Under the pieces are notes generated by a model. That model searched no databases. It was not told the DNA's origin and saw only the letters and a program-made list of their open reading frames with translations. From Leucobacter sp. OH1287 (GTDB lineage: Bacteria; Actinomycetota; Actinomycetes; Actinomycetales; Microbacteriaceae): 64,000 nt of DNA. The stretch spans positions 53,818-117,817 of the forward strand of contig NZ_RQYM01000006.1 of NCBI RefSeq assembly GCF_003859945.1, read 5' to 3'. The position numbers and the translations under genes are program-made. Shown in pieces: positions 27,648-37,234 of the stretch. Position 1 is the first letter of the stretch, and the number at the start of each line of letters is the position of its first letter.

Positions 27648-28418
27648 CTACTGCACCTCCAAACTACCGACACGGCTGACGCGGCGCAGCACAACCCTGG
27701 TCAACAGGGTCAGCGCAAGGCCGCAAACAATAACGCCAACGCCCCAGGCGATAAGGATCGGCAGCACCTCCGCCGTCGCGAGTTCACGCTGCAAAACCGC
27801 GGCCTCTAAAAGCCTGATCGGGGTGCCGATTGGGATCAGCGTGCCGATCGGTTCAAGCACCGGTTTCGTAACCTCCGGGTAACCGAAAATACCCGCGAGC
27901 AAAACAACCGGCATCGTCACCAGCGCCTCATAGGTGAGCGCGTTGGGGGTGAGCATGAAGAACAGCGCGATACAGAGGGCGAGGAGGGCGGATCCGCAAA
28001 AGAACATAGTGAGCGCCACGGCCGCCAACCAACCGTTGCCGAACCCGACCGGGAACCCGAGCACCGCCGCGAACCCAAGCGCGAGCGGGAAAGCGAGCAT
28101 CCCAAACACAACACACGAGATAATCACCGGAAACAGCGAGCGGATCGCGCCAACCGGCGAGAATACGAGGCTCGCGAGCACACCCTGGTAGCGCTGGAAT
28201 CCGAGGATGCCGGCGGCGGTGCAGGTGAGGGACCAGGATCCGACAATGCCGGCCCGCATCCACACCAGCTGGTCGGCGCCGCTGACCGTGCCGAAGGCGT
28301 TGCTCAGCAGCCACTGCAGGAGCACCGCGGTGAGCGTCACCGTGATCAGCGTCTGCACAAAATACGGCACCTTCGCAAATTGGACGACCTGGAATCCGAG
28401 CAGCCTGAGGTCACGCAT
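27648..28418 (-). CDS. ABC-2 type transporter permease
   Basis: About 256 residues, six helices, beginning MRDLRLLGFQVVQFAKVPYF. The ATG at 28418 overlaps the end of the ATPase gene by 8 bases; a longer upstream reading runs through the ATPase gene and is rejected. Pairs with the following permease as a heterodimer. Confidence 0.83.
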   Translation of the reverse strand: MRDLRLLGFQVVQFAKVPYFVQTLITVTLTAVLLQWLLSNAFGTVSGADQLVWMRAGIVGSWSLTCTAAGILGFQRYQGVLASLVFSPVGAIRSLFPVIISCVVFGMLAFPLALGFAAVLGFPVGFGNGWLAAVALTMFFCGSALLALCIALFFMLTPNALTYEALVTMPVVLLAGIFGYPEVTKPVLEPIGTLIPIGTPIRLLEAAVLQRELATAEVLPILIAWGVGVIVCGLALTLLTRVVLRRVSRVGSLEVQ

Positions 28419-29460
28419 CAGCCGCACCCGCCTCCGCCGGGGCGCTCTCCCCCGTAACCGGGGTGTTCTCCCCCGCAGCATTCCCCGCAGGGGCGCTCTC
28501 GCCCGCGCCGGTTTCGCTGAGTTCGGCAACCAGCGCCAAATACGCCTCCTCGATCGCCGGTGGCCTGGTCACCGTGTACTGGGCTTCGGGCAGGCACGCA
28601 CCAACGGCGGCCTCGTTTGGATCCGCCCGCCAAAAACCGCTGATTTTATAGCCGGTTGCGTTGCCGACACAGCGAATATCGTAGAGCCCGAGCTCCTCGA
28701 GTCGCTGCTGAGCGCTGTCGCTCCAGTGGTCTGCGCCGATCTCAAGCTCGGTGACGGCGGTGAGATTTGCTGCCTGGAACAGCTCGGAGACTCGGCCGCT
28801 GAAACTGATTTTGCCGCCGGTGAGCAGATCCACGCTGTCGCACAGCTGCTGCACCTCACCGAGCAGATGCGTTGTTAACAGCACCGCGGTTCCCTGATTG
28901 GCGATTTCGCGGATCAGTTCACGCACGTCACGAGCAATATCGGGGTCGAGTCCCGCGGTCACCTCGTCGAGGATTAAAAGCGGCGGCCGGTGCAGCAGTC
29001 CACGCGCCAGGTGCAGTCGCTGTTTCATGCCGCGCGAATACTCGTTGACTTTCTTGTCGGCGCTGTCTGTTAGCTGCACAAGCTTAAGCACCTCCCAGGC
29101 GCGCGACCGCCGCTCCCGTGACGGCACTCCCTGCAGGTCAGCGAAGAACAGCAGGTTGTCGAGCGCGGTTGCGCGGTTGTAGAAACCGTAGTCGCCGCCG
29201 GTCACAAGCCCGAGCAGCGCACGCGCCCGCTTTGGTGATTTCACAACGTCAATGCCCGCGACGGTGACACTGCCACTGTCGGGCAGCAGCATCGCGCCAG
29301 CAATCTTTGAGAGCGTGGTTTTACCGGCACCGTTTGGCCCGAGCAACGCTTTAATCTCGCCCGGCGCAACCGTTAAACTTACGCCCTTTAGGACCTCAGC
29401 GCCGTTAAATGAGCGGCGCACCTCAGAAATTCGCAGAACCTGTTCAAGATTCGATCGCAT
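28411..29460 (-). CDS. ABC transporter ATP-binding protein
   Basis: 349 residues. Walker A GPNGAGKTT, signature YSRGMKQRLHLARGLLHRP, Walker B LLILDEVTAGLDP and the switch His (LLTTHL) are all present. The C-terminal 100 residues are a DUF4162-like extension that ends in an Ala/Glu/Gly-rich tail. With the two permeases it makes an ABC-2 exporter of the drug/antibiotic-resistance type. Cargo unknown. Confidence 0.92.
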   Translation of the reverse strand: MRSNLEQVLRISEVRRSFNGAEVLKGVSLTVAPGEIKALLGPNGAGKTTLSKIAGAMLLPDSGSVTVAGIDVVKSPKRARALLGLVTGGDYGFYNRATALDNLLFFADLQGVPSRERRSRAWEVLKLVQLTDSADKKVNEYSRGMKQRLHLARGLLHRPPLLILDEVTAGLDPDIARDVRELIREIANQGTAVLLTTHLLGEVQQLCDSVDLLTGGKISFSGRVSELFQAANLTAVTELEIGADHWSDSAQQRLEELGLYDIRCVGNATGYKISGFWRADPNEAAVGACLPEAQYTVTRPPAIEEAYLALVAELSETGAGESAPAGNAAGENTPVTGESAPAEAGAADA

Positions 29461-29528
29461 TAAGAATAACCTATTTGTGTTTTCACTGATTTTTTCAGTG
29501 CCTTTAGCGCAAATCTATAATGAGACAA

Positions 29529-29560
29529 CAAGAGGGTCAAGTAAAAACCTGACCCTCTTG
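29529..29560. terminator. Inverted repeat between ABC operon and YrdC gene
   Basis: A perfect 11-base stem (CAAGAGGGTCA with 29550-29560) around a 10-base loop. The T-run is poor on either strand; it lies 50 bases after the YrdC-like gene and probably ends its transcript. Confidence 0.55.
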
Positions 29561-29609
29561 CTGTTGAACCGGCGGCGATATTTCGCGGTTTACCAGCTTG
29601 GCTGGCGGT

Positions 29610-30389
29610 TTAGTAGTAGTGTCCGTGACGGAAGTCCCAGCTGTTGAAGCACTCCGACAGGTTCTCCAGAATCTGCGGCAGATAAACACCCTTGCGGATC
29701 AGAATCGGTGCCGGTGTGACATCGCGCTCACCGTGCTGCTCAGGCACAAGTTTGCCGTCCTCGTCAACAAACGACACCATAACACCCTGCTCGTAGCGGG
29801 TTTCCGGGGTTGCGTCTGGCTGAATAGAGGCAACATAGTCGTTGCCCTCAATAATCAGGTCTACGCCGTTCTCGATCTGCTCGCCGATACCCTCAACAAC
29901 ACCGCGGTTGCCCTTACCTGACGGGTTGGCTGATGACGCAAACGAGAGAGCGCCGCTCTTTGCCCAGCGCTCAGCAACGATCTGCTCACCGGGGGTTCCA
30001 AAGCGGATCACGAAACAGCTGGTGCCGCGCACGTCGGTCATCAGCTCCTCAGCGCCCTCCGGAATGTACTTGGCTTTCGCCTCCTCTTTCCACGGCAGAA
30101 TGCAGCCCATCAGCACGTCCTGATCCCAGTGCAGCTGGTAGAATTTCTCAATCTCTGGAGTCATTTCGGCGAGCTCTTTTAGCTGCTCCATTGACCCGCA
30201 CAGCACCACGCCAGGCTTGTTGCGCTTCCGGTTTTTCACCTCGAATTTGCGCTCCAGACCGGCAAGATCGGTTGTCATAATAATGTAGCCAACCTTGGTT
30301 GGGCTAACGATGATTTTACCGCCCTGGTCTAGCAGTTCAACAGCCTCGGTGGTTAGGTCACCGTTCCAGGTCACACGCTTGGTGCTCAC
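29610..30389 (-). CDS. Atypical YrdC/Sua5/YciO family protein
   Basis: 259 residues. The YrdC-like fold is recognisable from KIIVSPTKVGYIIMTTD, the basic KNRKRNKPGVVL segment (KxR equivalent) and SFASSANPSGKGNRG (SxN equivalent). TsaC/Sua5 proteins make threonylcarbamoyl-AMP for tRNA t6A; related domains serve carbamoyl transfer in HypF and natural-product enzymes. This protein has a 60-residue C-terminal extension (LIRKGVYLPQILENL to the end) and unusual loops, so it is probably not the housekeeping enzyme. GTG start after AAGGAG. Upstream of it lies the GerW-like gene. Confidence 0.75.
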   Translation of the reverse strand: MSTKRVTWNGDLTTEAVELLDQGGKIIVSPTKVGYIIMTTDLAGLERKFEVKNRKRNKPGVVLCGSMEQLKELAEMTPEIEKFYQLHWDQDVLMGCILPWKEEAKAKYIPEGAEELMTDVRGTSCFVIRFGTPGEQIVAERWAKSGALSFASSANPSGKGNRGVVEGIGEQIENGVDLIIEGNDYVASIQPDATPETRYEQGVMVSFVDEDGKLVPEQHGERDVTPAPILIRKGVYLPQILENLSECFNSWDFRHGHYY

Positions 30390-30428
30390 TAAATGTCTCC
30401 TTGATTAGTGTTCTGTTAAAAACGACAG

Positions 30429-30821
30429 CTACTTCTTTTTCTTGCACACCCGCACGATCCGCGCTATAGCGCGGCCGAGTACGCAAACGAACGGGATAGC
30501 CACCGACAGCAGCGCGATTGTGTTTGGCTCAAAACGGGTGCGCCCGTCACGCTCCAGGTATGCGCCGATCGGCATAATAATGGTTCCACCGCCGCCGCCC
30601 TGGCTCACCCCGTCAGCGTCCGCGTGATCCTTCGAGGTGCTAACGATTTCACCGTCATGATCGGCGGTTACGGTTCCCGATGCGTCACCGCCGCCCCAGC
30701 CGCTCCAAACGGCAGCAACCGGCACAAGCTGTGTGTCGCTGAACTGATACGGCTTCGCGTAAGCGGTTTTCACGCCGATCTTCCCCATCACGGTTGAGAT
30801 TGTTTGCAGTGCCTTGGTCAT
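30429..30821 (-). CDS. GerW/YtfJ-like membrane protein
   Basis: 130 residues from the ATG 30821, which follows AAAGGAGG. A mid-protein VPVAAVWSGWGGG and a GGGGGTIIMPIGAYL segment recall the GerW (YtfJ) family, and a hydrophobic helix with a Lys-rich end (CKKKK) closes the protein. GerW acts in Bacillus spore germination; actinobacterial relatives have no known role. It precedes the YrdC-like gene by 39 bases, so they may be co-transcribed. Confidence 0.6.
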   Translation of the reverse strand: MTKALQTISTVMGKIGVKTAYAKPYQFSDTQLVPVAAVWSGWGGGDASGTVTADHDGEIVSTSKDHADADGVSQGGGGGTIIMPIGAYLERDGRTRFEPNTIALLSVAIPFVCVLGRAIARIVRVCKKKK

Positions 30822-30880
30822 AGTCTTGCCTCCTTTAGTTAATTTTAGCAAGCGCCGCGGGGAGCTGCCACAAAAGACCA

Positions 30881-32332
30881 CTAGTCGAGCAGCAGCGCCG
30901 GCTCCTCAATAACCGATGCAACATCCGCGATAAATCGGGAAATAACATCGCCGTCAACAACGCGGTGGTCGAAGGATCCACCCACCGTGGTCACCATGCG
31001 CGGCAGAATCTCACCGTCAACCACCCACGGTTTCGGTTTGATTGTGCCCATAGCCACAATCGCAACCTCGCCAGGGTTTAGGATCGGTGTGCCGGTATCC
31101 ATCCCGAACACACCAATGTTTGTGATCGTGATGGTGCCGTCAGACATTTCTTCCGGTTTGGTGCGACCCTCGCGCGCGGTCAGGGTGAGCTGCTCGATCG
31201 CTTTCGCAAGCTCCAGCATCGACAGGTCCTGTGCGTCCTTCACGTTCGGCACAATCAGCCCACGCGGAGTTGCCGCGGCAATGCCGAGGTTTACGAAGTT
31301 GTGCACAATAATCTCTTTTTCGGTGAAGGTTGAGTTAACCATCGGGTTGCGTCGCACAGCCCAAATAATCGCCTTCGCCATCACCAAGAGCGGCGACACC
31401 TTCACGCCCGCAAAATCCGGTGATGCCTTCAACCGCTTCACATACTCCATGGTGCGGGTCGCGTCAATCTCGGTGAAAACGCTAACGTGCGGCGCGGTAA
31501 ACGCGCTCTTCGACATCGCCTTCGCGATCTGCTTGCGAACGCCCTTAACCGGGATCCGCTCCTCGCGCTCACTGGCTGGCTCCGGGGTTTCGATGTTGCG
31601 GAAAACACTCGCCTGGCTGGCGTGCCGCACAACGTCGTCACGCAGAATCTCGCCGCCGATGCCCGTGCCGGTCACCGTCTCAAGATCAACGTTTAGGTCT
31701 TTCGCGAGTTTGCGGATCGGTGGCTTCGCGAGGATCGGGGTTGCCTCTGCGACCGGGATCACCGCCGAGTGCAAAAGCGGCTCGCCACCGCGACGGCGCC
31801 GCGACTTGGCGGGGCTGGCGTTACCGTAACCGACCAGCACAGCGCTATCGCTGCCCGCGCTCTCGGCGACGGGTTGGTTGCTGTCGGTTGCGGGGTTAGC
31901 GGCGGTTGCGGGGTTGGCGGCGGGGGCGGATCCACCCACCGCGGGCGCTGCGGCAGCTTGGCTCTCGGCCTGTTCAGCGAGCCCGGCAGACCCGGCGGCG
32001 AGCACCTCGGCGGCGGGCACCTCGGCGGCGGGCGCAGCAGTCTCGGCGGCCTGGGGCGCGGCGGCCGGTGCCGGGGTCTCTGGCGCGGCGTCTGCTGCCA
32101 CAACGCGGAGAATCGGATCCCCCACGGGCACCGTCTGCCCCACCTGCGCGAGCAGTTCAACAACCCTGCCCGTGAACGGGGACGGCAGCTCAACAACCGA
32201 TTTCGCGGTTTCAATGTCGCAGATCGGCTGGTTCAGCTGCACCTCATCGCCCGGTTTAATCAACCAGGTGACGATCTCGGCCTCGGTTAAACCCTCCCCA
32301 ACGTCGGGCAGCGCAAAAACCATTTCTGTCAT
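30881..32332 (-). CDS. 2-oxoacid dehydrogenase E2 (dihydrolipoyl acyltransferase)
   Basis: 483 residues. N-terminal lipoyl domain with the lipoylated Lys in [14 protein letters not shown]; an Ala/Pro-rich linker (about 85-170, DNA containing GGATCC); the peripheral-subunit-binding domain [22 protein letters not shown]; and the catalytic core ending in [15 protein letters not shown] with the HxxxD pair. Together with the E1 genes upstream it forms a pyruvate or branched-chain 2-oxoacid dehydrogenase. The E3 gene is not in the window. ATG follows a weak GGAT region. Confidence 0.95.
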   Translation of the reverse strand: MTEMVFALPDVGEGLTEAEIVTWLIKPGDEVQLNQPICDIETAKSVVELPSPFTGRVVELLAQVGQTVPVGDPILRVVAADAAPETPAPAAAPQAAETAAPAAEVPAAEVLAAGSAGLAEQAESQAAAAPAVGGSAPAANPATAANPATDSNQPVAESAGSDSAVLVGYGNASPAKSRRRRGGEPLLHSAVIPVAEATPILAKPPIRKLAKDLNVDLETVTGTGIGGEILRDDVVRHASQASVFRNIETPEPASEREERIPVKGVRKQIAKAMSKSAFTAPHVSVFTEIDATRTMEYVKRLKASPDFAGVKVSPLLVMAKAIIWAVRRNPMVNSTFTEKEIIVHNFVNLGIAAATPRGLIVPNVKDAQDLSMLELAKAIEQLTLTAREGRTKPEEMSDGTITITNIGVFGMDTGTPILNPGEVAIVAMGTIKPKPWVVDGEILPRMVTTVGGSFDHRVVDGDVISRFIADVASVIEEPALLLD

Positions 32333-32384
32333 TTTCTAATCCTCCGGCAGCATATTCTTCGTTAGCCTGCTCGCTAAATTACGG

Positions 32385-33407
32385 CTAGTAGTGCATCGTC
32401 CTGTCAATGGCTTCAAGTATTCTATCCGCATCCGGCAAGAACACTCCCTCGAGCGCCGCGGGCGGGAACGGCACATCATAGCCGCTCACCCGCAACACCG
32501 GCGCCTGCAGCGAATAGAAGCAGTGCTCAGCAACCGTCGCGGTAATCTCGCTGCCGATGCTGACGTTGCCGCTCGCCTCCTGCGCGACAACAAGCCTGCC
32601 GGTTTTGCGAACCGAATCGAGCAGCGGTTCATAGTTGATCGGTGACAGTGAGCGCAGGTCGATAACCTCCAGGCTGGTTCCCTCGGTTTCTGCGATCTGC
32701 GCCGCCTGCAGCGCGGTTGTCACCATCGCACCCCAGGCTGCAACGGTTGCGTCAGTACCCTGGCGAGCAATTCTGGCGCTGTGCAGATCTGCGGCGGGGG
32801 CAGTAAGATCCACGTCACCCTTTTGCCAGTATTTCGACTTGGGCTCCATAAACACGATCGGGTCGGCAGACTCGATCGCCTGGCGCATCATCCAGTAGGC
32901 GTCGTTCGAGTTTGACGGCGCTACAACCCTGAGGCCCGCGGTGTGCGCAAAATACGCCTCTGGGCTTTCCTGGTGGTGTTCAACCGCGCCAATATGGCCG
33001 CCGTAGGGGATGCGAATCACAACCGGCACGGTCACCCGACCGTAAAGCCGGGCCCGCAGCTTCGCCAGCTGGCTGACGATCTGGTTGAACGCCGGATACA
33101 CAAACCCGTCGAACTGGATCTCAACAACGGGCTTGTATCCGCGCATCGCAAGGCCGATGGCGGATCCGACAATCGCTGACTCTGCGAGCGGGGTGTCGAG
33201 CACACGAGCGGTTCCAAACTCGTCCTGCAGTGCGTCTGTGACACGGAAAACTCCACCGAGTTTGCCGATGTCTTCGCCTAGCATCAGCACCTTTGGATCC
33301 GCTGCCATCGCGTCGCGCAGCGCCTGGTTGATTGCCTTGCCGAGCGGCAGCTGCACGATATTGCTCTGGATGTCTGACACCGCAGTGTTGTTTACCTCGC
33401 CGTTCAC
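32385..33407 (-). CDS. 2-oxoacid dehydrogenase E1 beta subunit
   Basis: About 340 residues. LGEDIGKLGGVFRVTDAL, PLAESAIVGSAIGLAMRGYKPVVEIQF and RIPYGGHIGAVEHHQESPEAYF are E1-beta hallmarks; the C-terminal half begins VIDLRSLSPINYEPLLDSV. GTG 33407 overlaps the E1-alpha stop (GTGA) with GGAGGAGG before it, so translation is coupled. Forms the thiamine-diphosphate E1 heterotetramer with the alpha subunit. Confidence 0.94.
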   Translation of the reverse strand: MNGEVNNTAVSDIQSNIVQLPLGKAINQALRDAMAADPKVLMLGEDIGKLGGVFRVTDALQDEFGTARVLDTPLAESAIVGSAIGLAMRGYKPVVEIQFDGFVYPAFNQIVSQLAKLRARLYGRVTVPVVIRIPYGGHIGAVEHHQESPEAYFAHTAGLRVVAPSNSNDAYWMMRQAIESADPIVFMEPKSKYWQKGDVDLTAPAADLHSARIARQGTDATVAAWGAMVTTALQAAQIAETEGTSLEVIDLRSLSPINYEPLLDSVRKTGRLVVAQEASGNVSIGSEITATVAEHCFYSLQAPVLRVSGYDVPFPPAALEGVFLPDADRILEAIDRTMHY

Positions 33408-34651
33408 GCTGCCTCCTCCGTGAATGATGACTCGTAGCGAGCAAGCCACTGCCGCTGCTCCGCGACCCGCGGGTGCGACTCGGCGTAGACGTGCGCAAAC
33501 ATCGAGTCGGGGTGCGGCTTTGGCAGCGCCAAAATATGTTCTCGACAGCGCTGAGCAAACTCTGCCGCGCGCGCATCAGCTTCGATGAAGAACTGCTCGG
33601 TGACTCCACTGTCCTGCAGGTACTTCTTAAATCTTTTTAGCGGATCCCGCCGCTCCCACTCAGCCGCCTCCGCGCTATCACGGTAACGCGTGGGGTCGTC
33701 GCTGGTTGTGTGAGCGCCCATTCTGTAGGTGAGCGCCTCAATGTAGTGCGGCCCGTGACCGGAGCGCGCCTGATCCATACTGTGTTTTGCAACGGCGTAT
33801 GCGGCGAGCGGATCATTGCCGTCAATCTGCACCGCCGGCAGTCCGAAGCCGAGCGCCCGCCGATAGAGCGGGGTGCGCGACTGTCTCGCAACCGGTACAG
33901 AGATAGCCCACTGGTTATTCTGCACAATAAAAACAACCGGTGCCTGGTAGCTCGCGGCGAAAATCATCGACTCGTTCGCGTCGCCCTGACTGGTTGTGCC
34001 GTCACCGTAGAACACCATGGTTGCCTCGCCCGCTGGCGTGCCCGCCGCATCAGCCTCAAGCGAGCTGTCGCCGTTTTCCAGCTTTGCGTCAAGCATCTGG
34101 CCGAGCGCGTAACCAACCGCGTGGTGCGTCTGCGCACCCAGCACGAGCGTGTAGTTGTGCACATTGCCGTTTTTTGGATCCGTCGCGTCCCAGCCGCTGT
34201 TGGCCAGACCACGGAACACCTTGCCGAGCTCAACCAGGTCAACACCGCGCGCGTGCGCTATCACGTGCTCGCGGTATGACGGGAACATGTGATCCTGCGG
34301 TTCAGCGGCGTGCGCAAAACCGACCTGGCAGCCCTCCTGGCCGAGGCTTGGAACCCACAGCGCGAGCTGCCCCTGTCGCTGCAGATTGGTGCACTCGGTG
34401 TCAAAGGCTCGGGTCAGCAGCATATCGAGATACCACTGCTGTTTTGTTTCACGTGAAACATCGGCGAGATATCGCTCATACGGCGCCGCGCTGGCGCTCG
34501 GGCTCCAGTTGCCCTCGTCGTCCAAGAAGCGGATCGGTTCTGGATCATCACCCGCAAACAGCGCAGCCTTGCTCGCCTCGGGAGCCGGTGCGCTGGCCGC
34601 TGTTTTGCTGTCTAAAATGTCGCTGTCTGTTTCTCTACTGCTCGCCGTCAT
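33404..34651 (-). CDS. 2-oxoacid dehydrogenase E1 alpha subunit
   Basis: 415 residues. The thiamine-diphosphate motif is FYGDGTTSQGDANESMIFAASYQAP in split form (GDG through NN at VQNNQWAISV). YRMGAHTTSDDPTRYR is the phosphorylation-loop equivalent. It decarboxylates the 2-oxoacid; branched-chain versus pyruvate specificity is unclear, but the 50-residue N-terminal extension and context favour the branched-chain type. Overlaps the hisC stop by 17 bases. A perfect parS site lies inside the coding sequence. Confidence 0.93.
   Translation of the reverse strand: MTASSRETDSDILDSKTAASAPAPEASKAALFAGDDPEPIRFLDDEGNWSPSASAAPYERYLADVSRETKQQWYLDMLLTRAFDTECTNLQRQGQLALWVPSLGQEGCQVGFAHAAEPQDHMFPSYREHVIAHARGVDLVELGKVFRGLANSGWDATDPKNGNVHNYTLVLGAQTHHAVGYALGQMLDAKLENGDSSLEADAAGTPAGEATMVFYGDGTTSQGDANESMIFAASYQAPVVFIVQNNQWAISVPVARQSRTPLYRRALGFGLPAVQIDGNDPLAAYAVAKHSMDQARSGHGPHYIEALTYRMGAHTTSDDPTRYRDSAEAAEWERRDPLKRFKKYLQDSGVTEQFFIEADARAAEFAQRCREHILALPKPHPDSMFAHVYAESHPRVAEQRQWLARYESSFTEEAA
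34445..34460. promoter_or_regulatory. parS: parS centromere site
   Basis: TGTTTCACGTGAAACA, a perfect 16-base palindrome identical to the bacterial parS consensus bound by ParB. It lies within the E1-alpha gene. parS sites cluster around oriC, so this supports an origin-proximal position. Confidence 0.9.
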
Positions 34652-35738
34652 TCTCTCCCCCTAAAATCGCCGCAACAACCCCGCAGACAGCGGGGATGCT
34701 CTCGGCCTCTGCAACGGTGATCCGCACCCCGTGCCCCGGGAACGGGCGCACCAGAATACCCTCGGCCGCGCAGCTCTCAGCAAACTGCTGTGCCGTCACC
34801 GGCAGCTCAGTCTCTGGAATCCACACAAAATTGCCCTGCGCCTCGGGCACACTGATCCCCAGCCGTTGCAGCTCAGAAACCAACTGGGCGCGGCGACGAT
34901 TCAGCTCCGCAACCTGCTCCGCGAGCTCCGCCTCCGCCTCGGGGGTTAGCGCGGCGAGCGCTGCGGCCTCGGCAACGAGCGAAACCGACATCGGGATCAT
35001 CGTCGGGCGGGTCGCCTGCCAAATCTCGGGCCGAGCCAACCCATAGCCGATGCGCAGACCGGCGAGCCCGTACGCCTTCGCGAAGGTGCGCAGAACAACC
35101 AGGTTCGGGTAGCGCTGCAGAACCGCCGCGCCATTAACCGCTTCCTCGCGGTCAACAAACTCCGCGTATGCCTCGTCCAGCACCACCAGCGTGTCCGCCG
35201 GCACCCGCTCCATAAACTCCGCAAACTGACCCTCGGTTATCACCGGCCCTGTCGGGTTGTTCGGGCTACACAGCAGCACCGCCCGCGTCTCCGGGGTGAT
35301 CGCGGCCGCCATCGCAGCAAGATCGTGGACCGCGGATCCACCGAGCGGCACCGCAATCGGTTCAGCGCCGCTCGCAATCCCGAGCAGCGGGTAAGCCTCG
35401 AAGCTCGGCCACGGGTGAATGTAGTTCTCGCCCGGCCCGGCGCACGCCTGCACTAGCTGGTAGAGGATCGAAACGGATCCGGCGCCGAGGTGCACCCAGT
35501 CGGCAGAGACGCCGAATTTCTCGCCGATCCGTGTTCGCAGCTCGGTTAGATCGGCTGCGGCGTAGCGGTTGAAACCGTCACAGCGCCCGACCGCGGCAGC
35601 GACCGGAGCAACCGGTGGGAAGGGGTTTTCGTTGCTGGAGAGCTTAAAACCCTGCTTTTTTGGCGCGCGTCCCTGGCGGTATGCCGGGAACGACAAAACG
35701 TCGGGTCGCACCCGCACGGGAACACTAGCATTATCCAT
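34635..35738 (-). CDS. hisC: Histidinol-phosphate/aromatic aminotransferase
   Basis: About 367 residues, PLP fold type I. KLSSNENPFPP at the N-terminus, LVVLDEAYAEF, the Schiff-base Lys in RTFAKAYGLAGLRIGYG, and the C-terminal Arg in GILVRPFPGHGVRI. Transfers amino groups to imidazole-acetol phosphate (His) and/or prephenate/phenylpyruvate. No other his gene is nearby, so an aromatic aminotransferase role is possible. The ATG at 35738 has a TAAACT box 7 bases upstream (leaderless). Confidence 0.9.
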   Translation of the reverse strand: MDNASVPVRVRPDVLSFPAYRQGRAPKKQGFKLSSNENPFPPVAPVAAAVGRCDGFNRYAAADLTELRTRIGEKFGVSADWVHLGAGSVSILYQLVQACAGPGENYIHPWPSFEAYPLLGIASGAEPIAVPLGGSAVHDLAAMAAAITPETRAVLLCSPNNPTGPVITEGQFAEFMERVPADTLVVLDEAYAEFVDREEAVNGAAVLQRYPNLVVLRTFAKAYGLAGLRIGYGLARPEIWQATRPTMIPMSVSLVAEAAALAALTPEAEAELAEQVAELNRRRAQLVSELQRLGISVPEAQGNFVWIPETELPVTAQQFAESCAAEGILVRPFPGHGVRITVAEAESIPAVCGVVAAILGGENDGEQ

Positions 35739-35854
35739 TCGATCAAGTTTAGTCGTTAAAGCATGAAAAAACAGCATAAACAGCTAAGCAAAAACCGGCG
35801 GAAGAAATTAGAATATGTTTAGACAGTACTGCCCGAGCAGAAAGATTTAACGAA

Positions 35855-37234
35855 ATGCCTTCTCTTCCTCCGCAACCGCTCAGCCCGCTCGACGGCCGCT
35901 ACCGCAAAGCGGTCGGCAATCTCGGTGACTTTTTAAGCGAGGCCGGCCTCAACCGTGCACGAGTGCACGTCGAGGTTGAGTGGATCGCGTTCCTCACCGA
36001 GCGCAGCATGTTCGGATCCACCCCGCTCGCCCCGGAGCAGCTTGCGCAGCTGCGCGACTGGGCCGCGACCTTTGGGCAGGAGGAGATCGACCGGCTCGCC
36101 GAGATTGAGGCGGTCACCCAGCACGACGTGAAAGCGGTTGAGTACCTGGTGCGTGAGCAGCTCGACAGGCAGGGGCTGAGCAGCATTGCCGAGCTCACCC
36201 ACATCTGCTGCACCAGCGAGGACATCAACAACCTCTCCTACGCGCTGACGATTAAACAGGCGGTCAGCGAGGTTTGGCAGCCAAAACTTGAGGCGGTTAT
36301 CGGTGAGCTCGCGGAGCAGGCAAACAGGTATCGTGCGGTGCCGATGATGAGCCGCACCCACGGTCAGCCGGCAACCCCAACAACCCTCGGCAAGGAGCTC
36401 GCGGTGTTCGTACACCGTCTGCGCCGCCAGCTGCAGCAGCTTGACGGAATTGAATACCTGGGCAAATTCAGTGGCGCGACAGGCACTTTTGCCGCGCACC
36501 TGAGCGCTGACCCGGAGGCTGACTGGCGTGCGCTCGCGTCCGAGTTTGTGACCGGTCTCGGCCTCACCTTCAACCCGCTGACAACCCAGATCGAGTCGCA
36601 CGACTGGCAGGCTGAGCTGTTTAGCCGGGTTATTCACACCAACCGGATCCTGCACAACCTCGCAACCGACATCTGGAGCTACATCTCAATCGGTTACTTT
36701 AGGCAGATCCCGGTTGCCGGCGCCACCGGCTCATCAACTATGCCGCACAAGGTTAACCCGATCCGCTTCGAGAACGCGGAGGCAAACCTGGAGCTGTCAA
36801 ACGCGGTGCTCGGATCGCTCGCCGAAACCCTCGTCACCAGCCGCTGGCAGCGCGACCTCACCGACTCGTCAGCGCAGCGCAACATCGGTGTCGGATTCGG
36901 CCACTCAGCGCTCGCGCTCGACAACCTGCTGCGCGGCCTCGGCCAGATTGATGCCGCTAAGGAGGTGCTCGCAGCCGACCTCGACAGCAACTGGGAAGTG
37001 CTCGCAGAGGCCATCCAGACCGTTATCCGCGCGGAAGTAACTGCCGGTCGCAGCGATATTTCGGATCCATACGCAGCCCTTAAGGAGCTCACTCGCGGGC
37101 GGCGGATCGGCCAGCAGGAACTGCAAGAGTTCGTTAGCGGCCTAAACATCGGTGACGACGCAAAACAGCGACTGCTGAAGCTCACCCCGGCAACCTACAC
37201 AGGGGTTGCCGAGGCGCTTGTTGAGCTGATCTAG
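35855..37234 (+). CDS. purB: Adenylosuccinate lyase
   Basis: 459 residues. N-terminal LSPLDGRYRKAVGNLGDFLSE, a central SRTHGQPATPTTLGKE and the fumarase/aspartase-superfamily signature GSSTMPHKVNP are all intact. It cleaves adenylosuccinate to AMP and SAICAR to AICAR. Its length and N-terminus match the long PurB class. Stands alone on the plus strand, convergent with the frameshifted membrane gene (stops overlap). Confidence 0.97.
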   Translation: MPSLPPQPLSPLDGRYRKAVGNLGDFLSEAGLNRARVHVEVEWIAFLTERSMFGSTPLAPEQLAQLRDWAATFGQEEIDRLAEIEAVTQHDVKAVEYLVREQLDRQGLSSIAELTHICCTSEDINNLSYALTIKQAVSEVWQPKLEAVIGELAEQANRYRAVPMMSRTHGQPATPTTLGKELAVFVHRLRRQLQQLDGIEYLGKFSGATGTFAAHLSADPEADWRALASEFVTGLGLTFNPLTTQIESHDWQAELFSRVIHTNRILHNLATDIWSYISIGYFRQIPVAGATGSSTMPHKVNPIRFENAEANLELSNAVLGSLAETLVTSRWQRDLTDSSAQRNIGVGFGHSALALDNLLRGLGQIDAAKEVLAADLDSNWEVLAEAIQTVIRAEVTAGRSDISDPYAALKELTRGRRIGQQELQEFVSGLNIGDDAKQRLLKLTPATYTGVAEALVELI

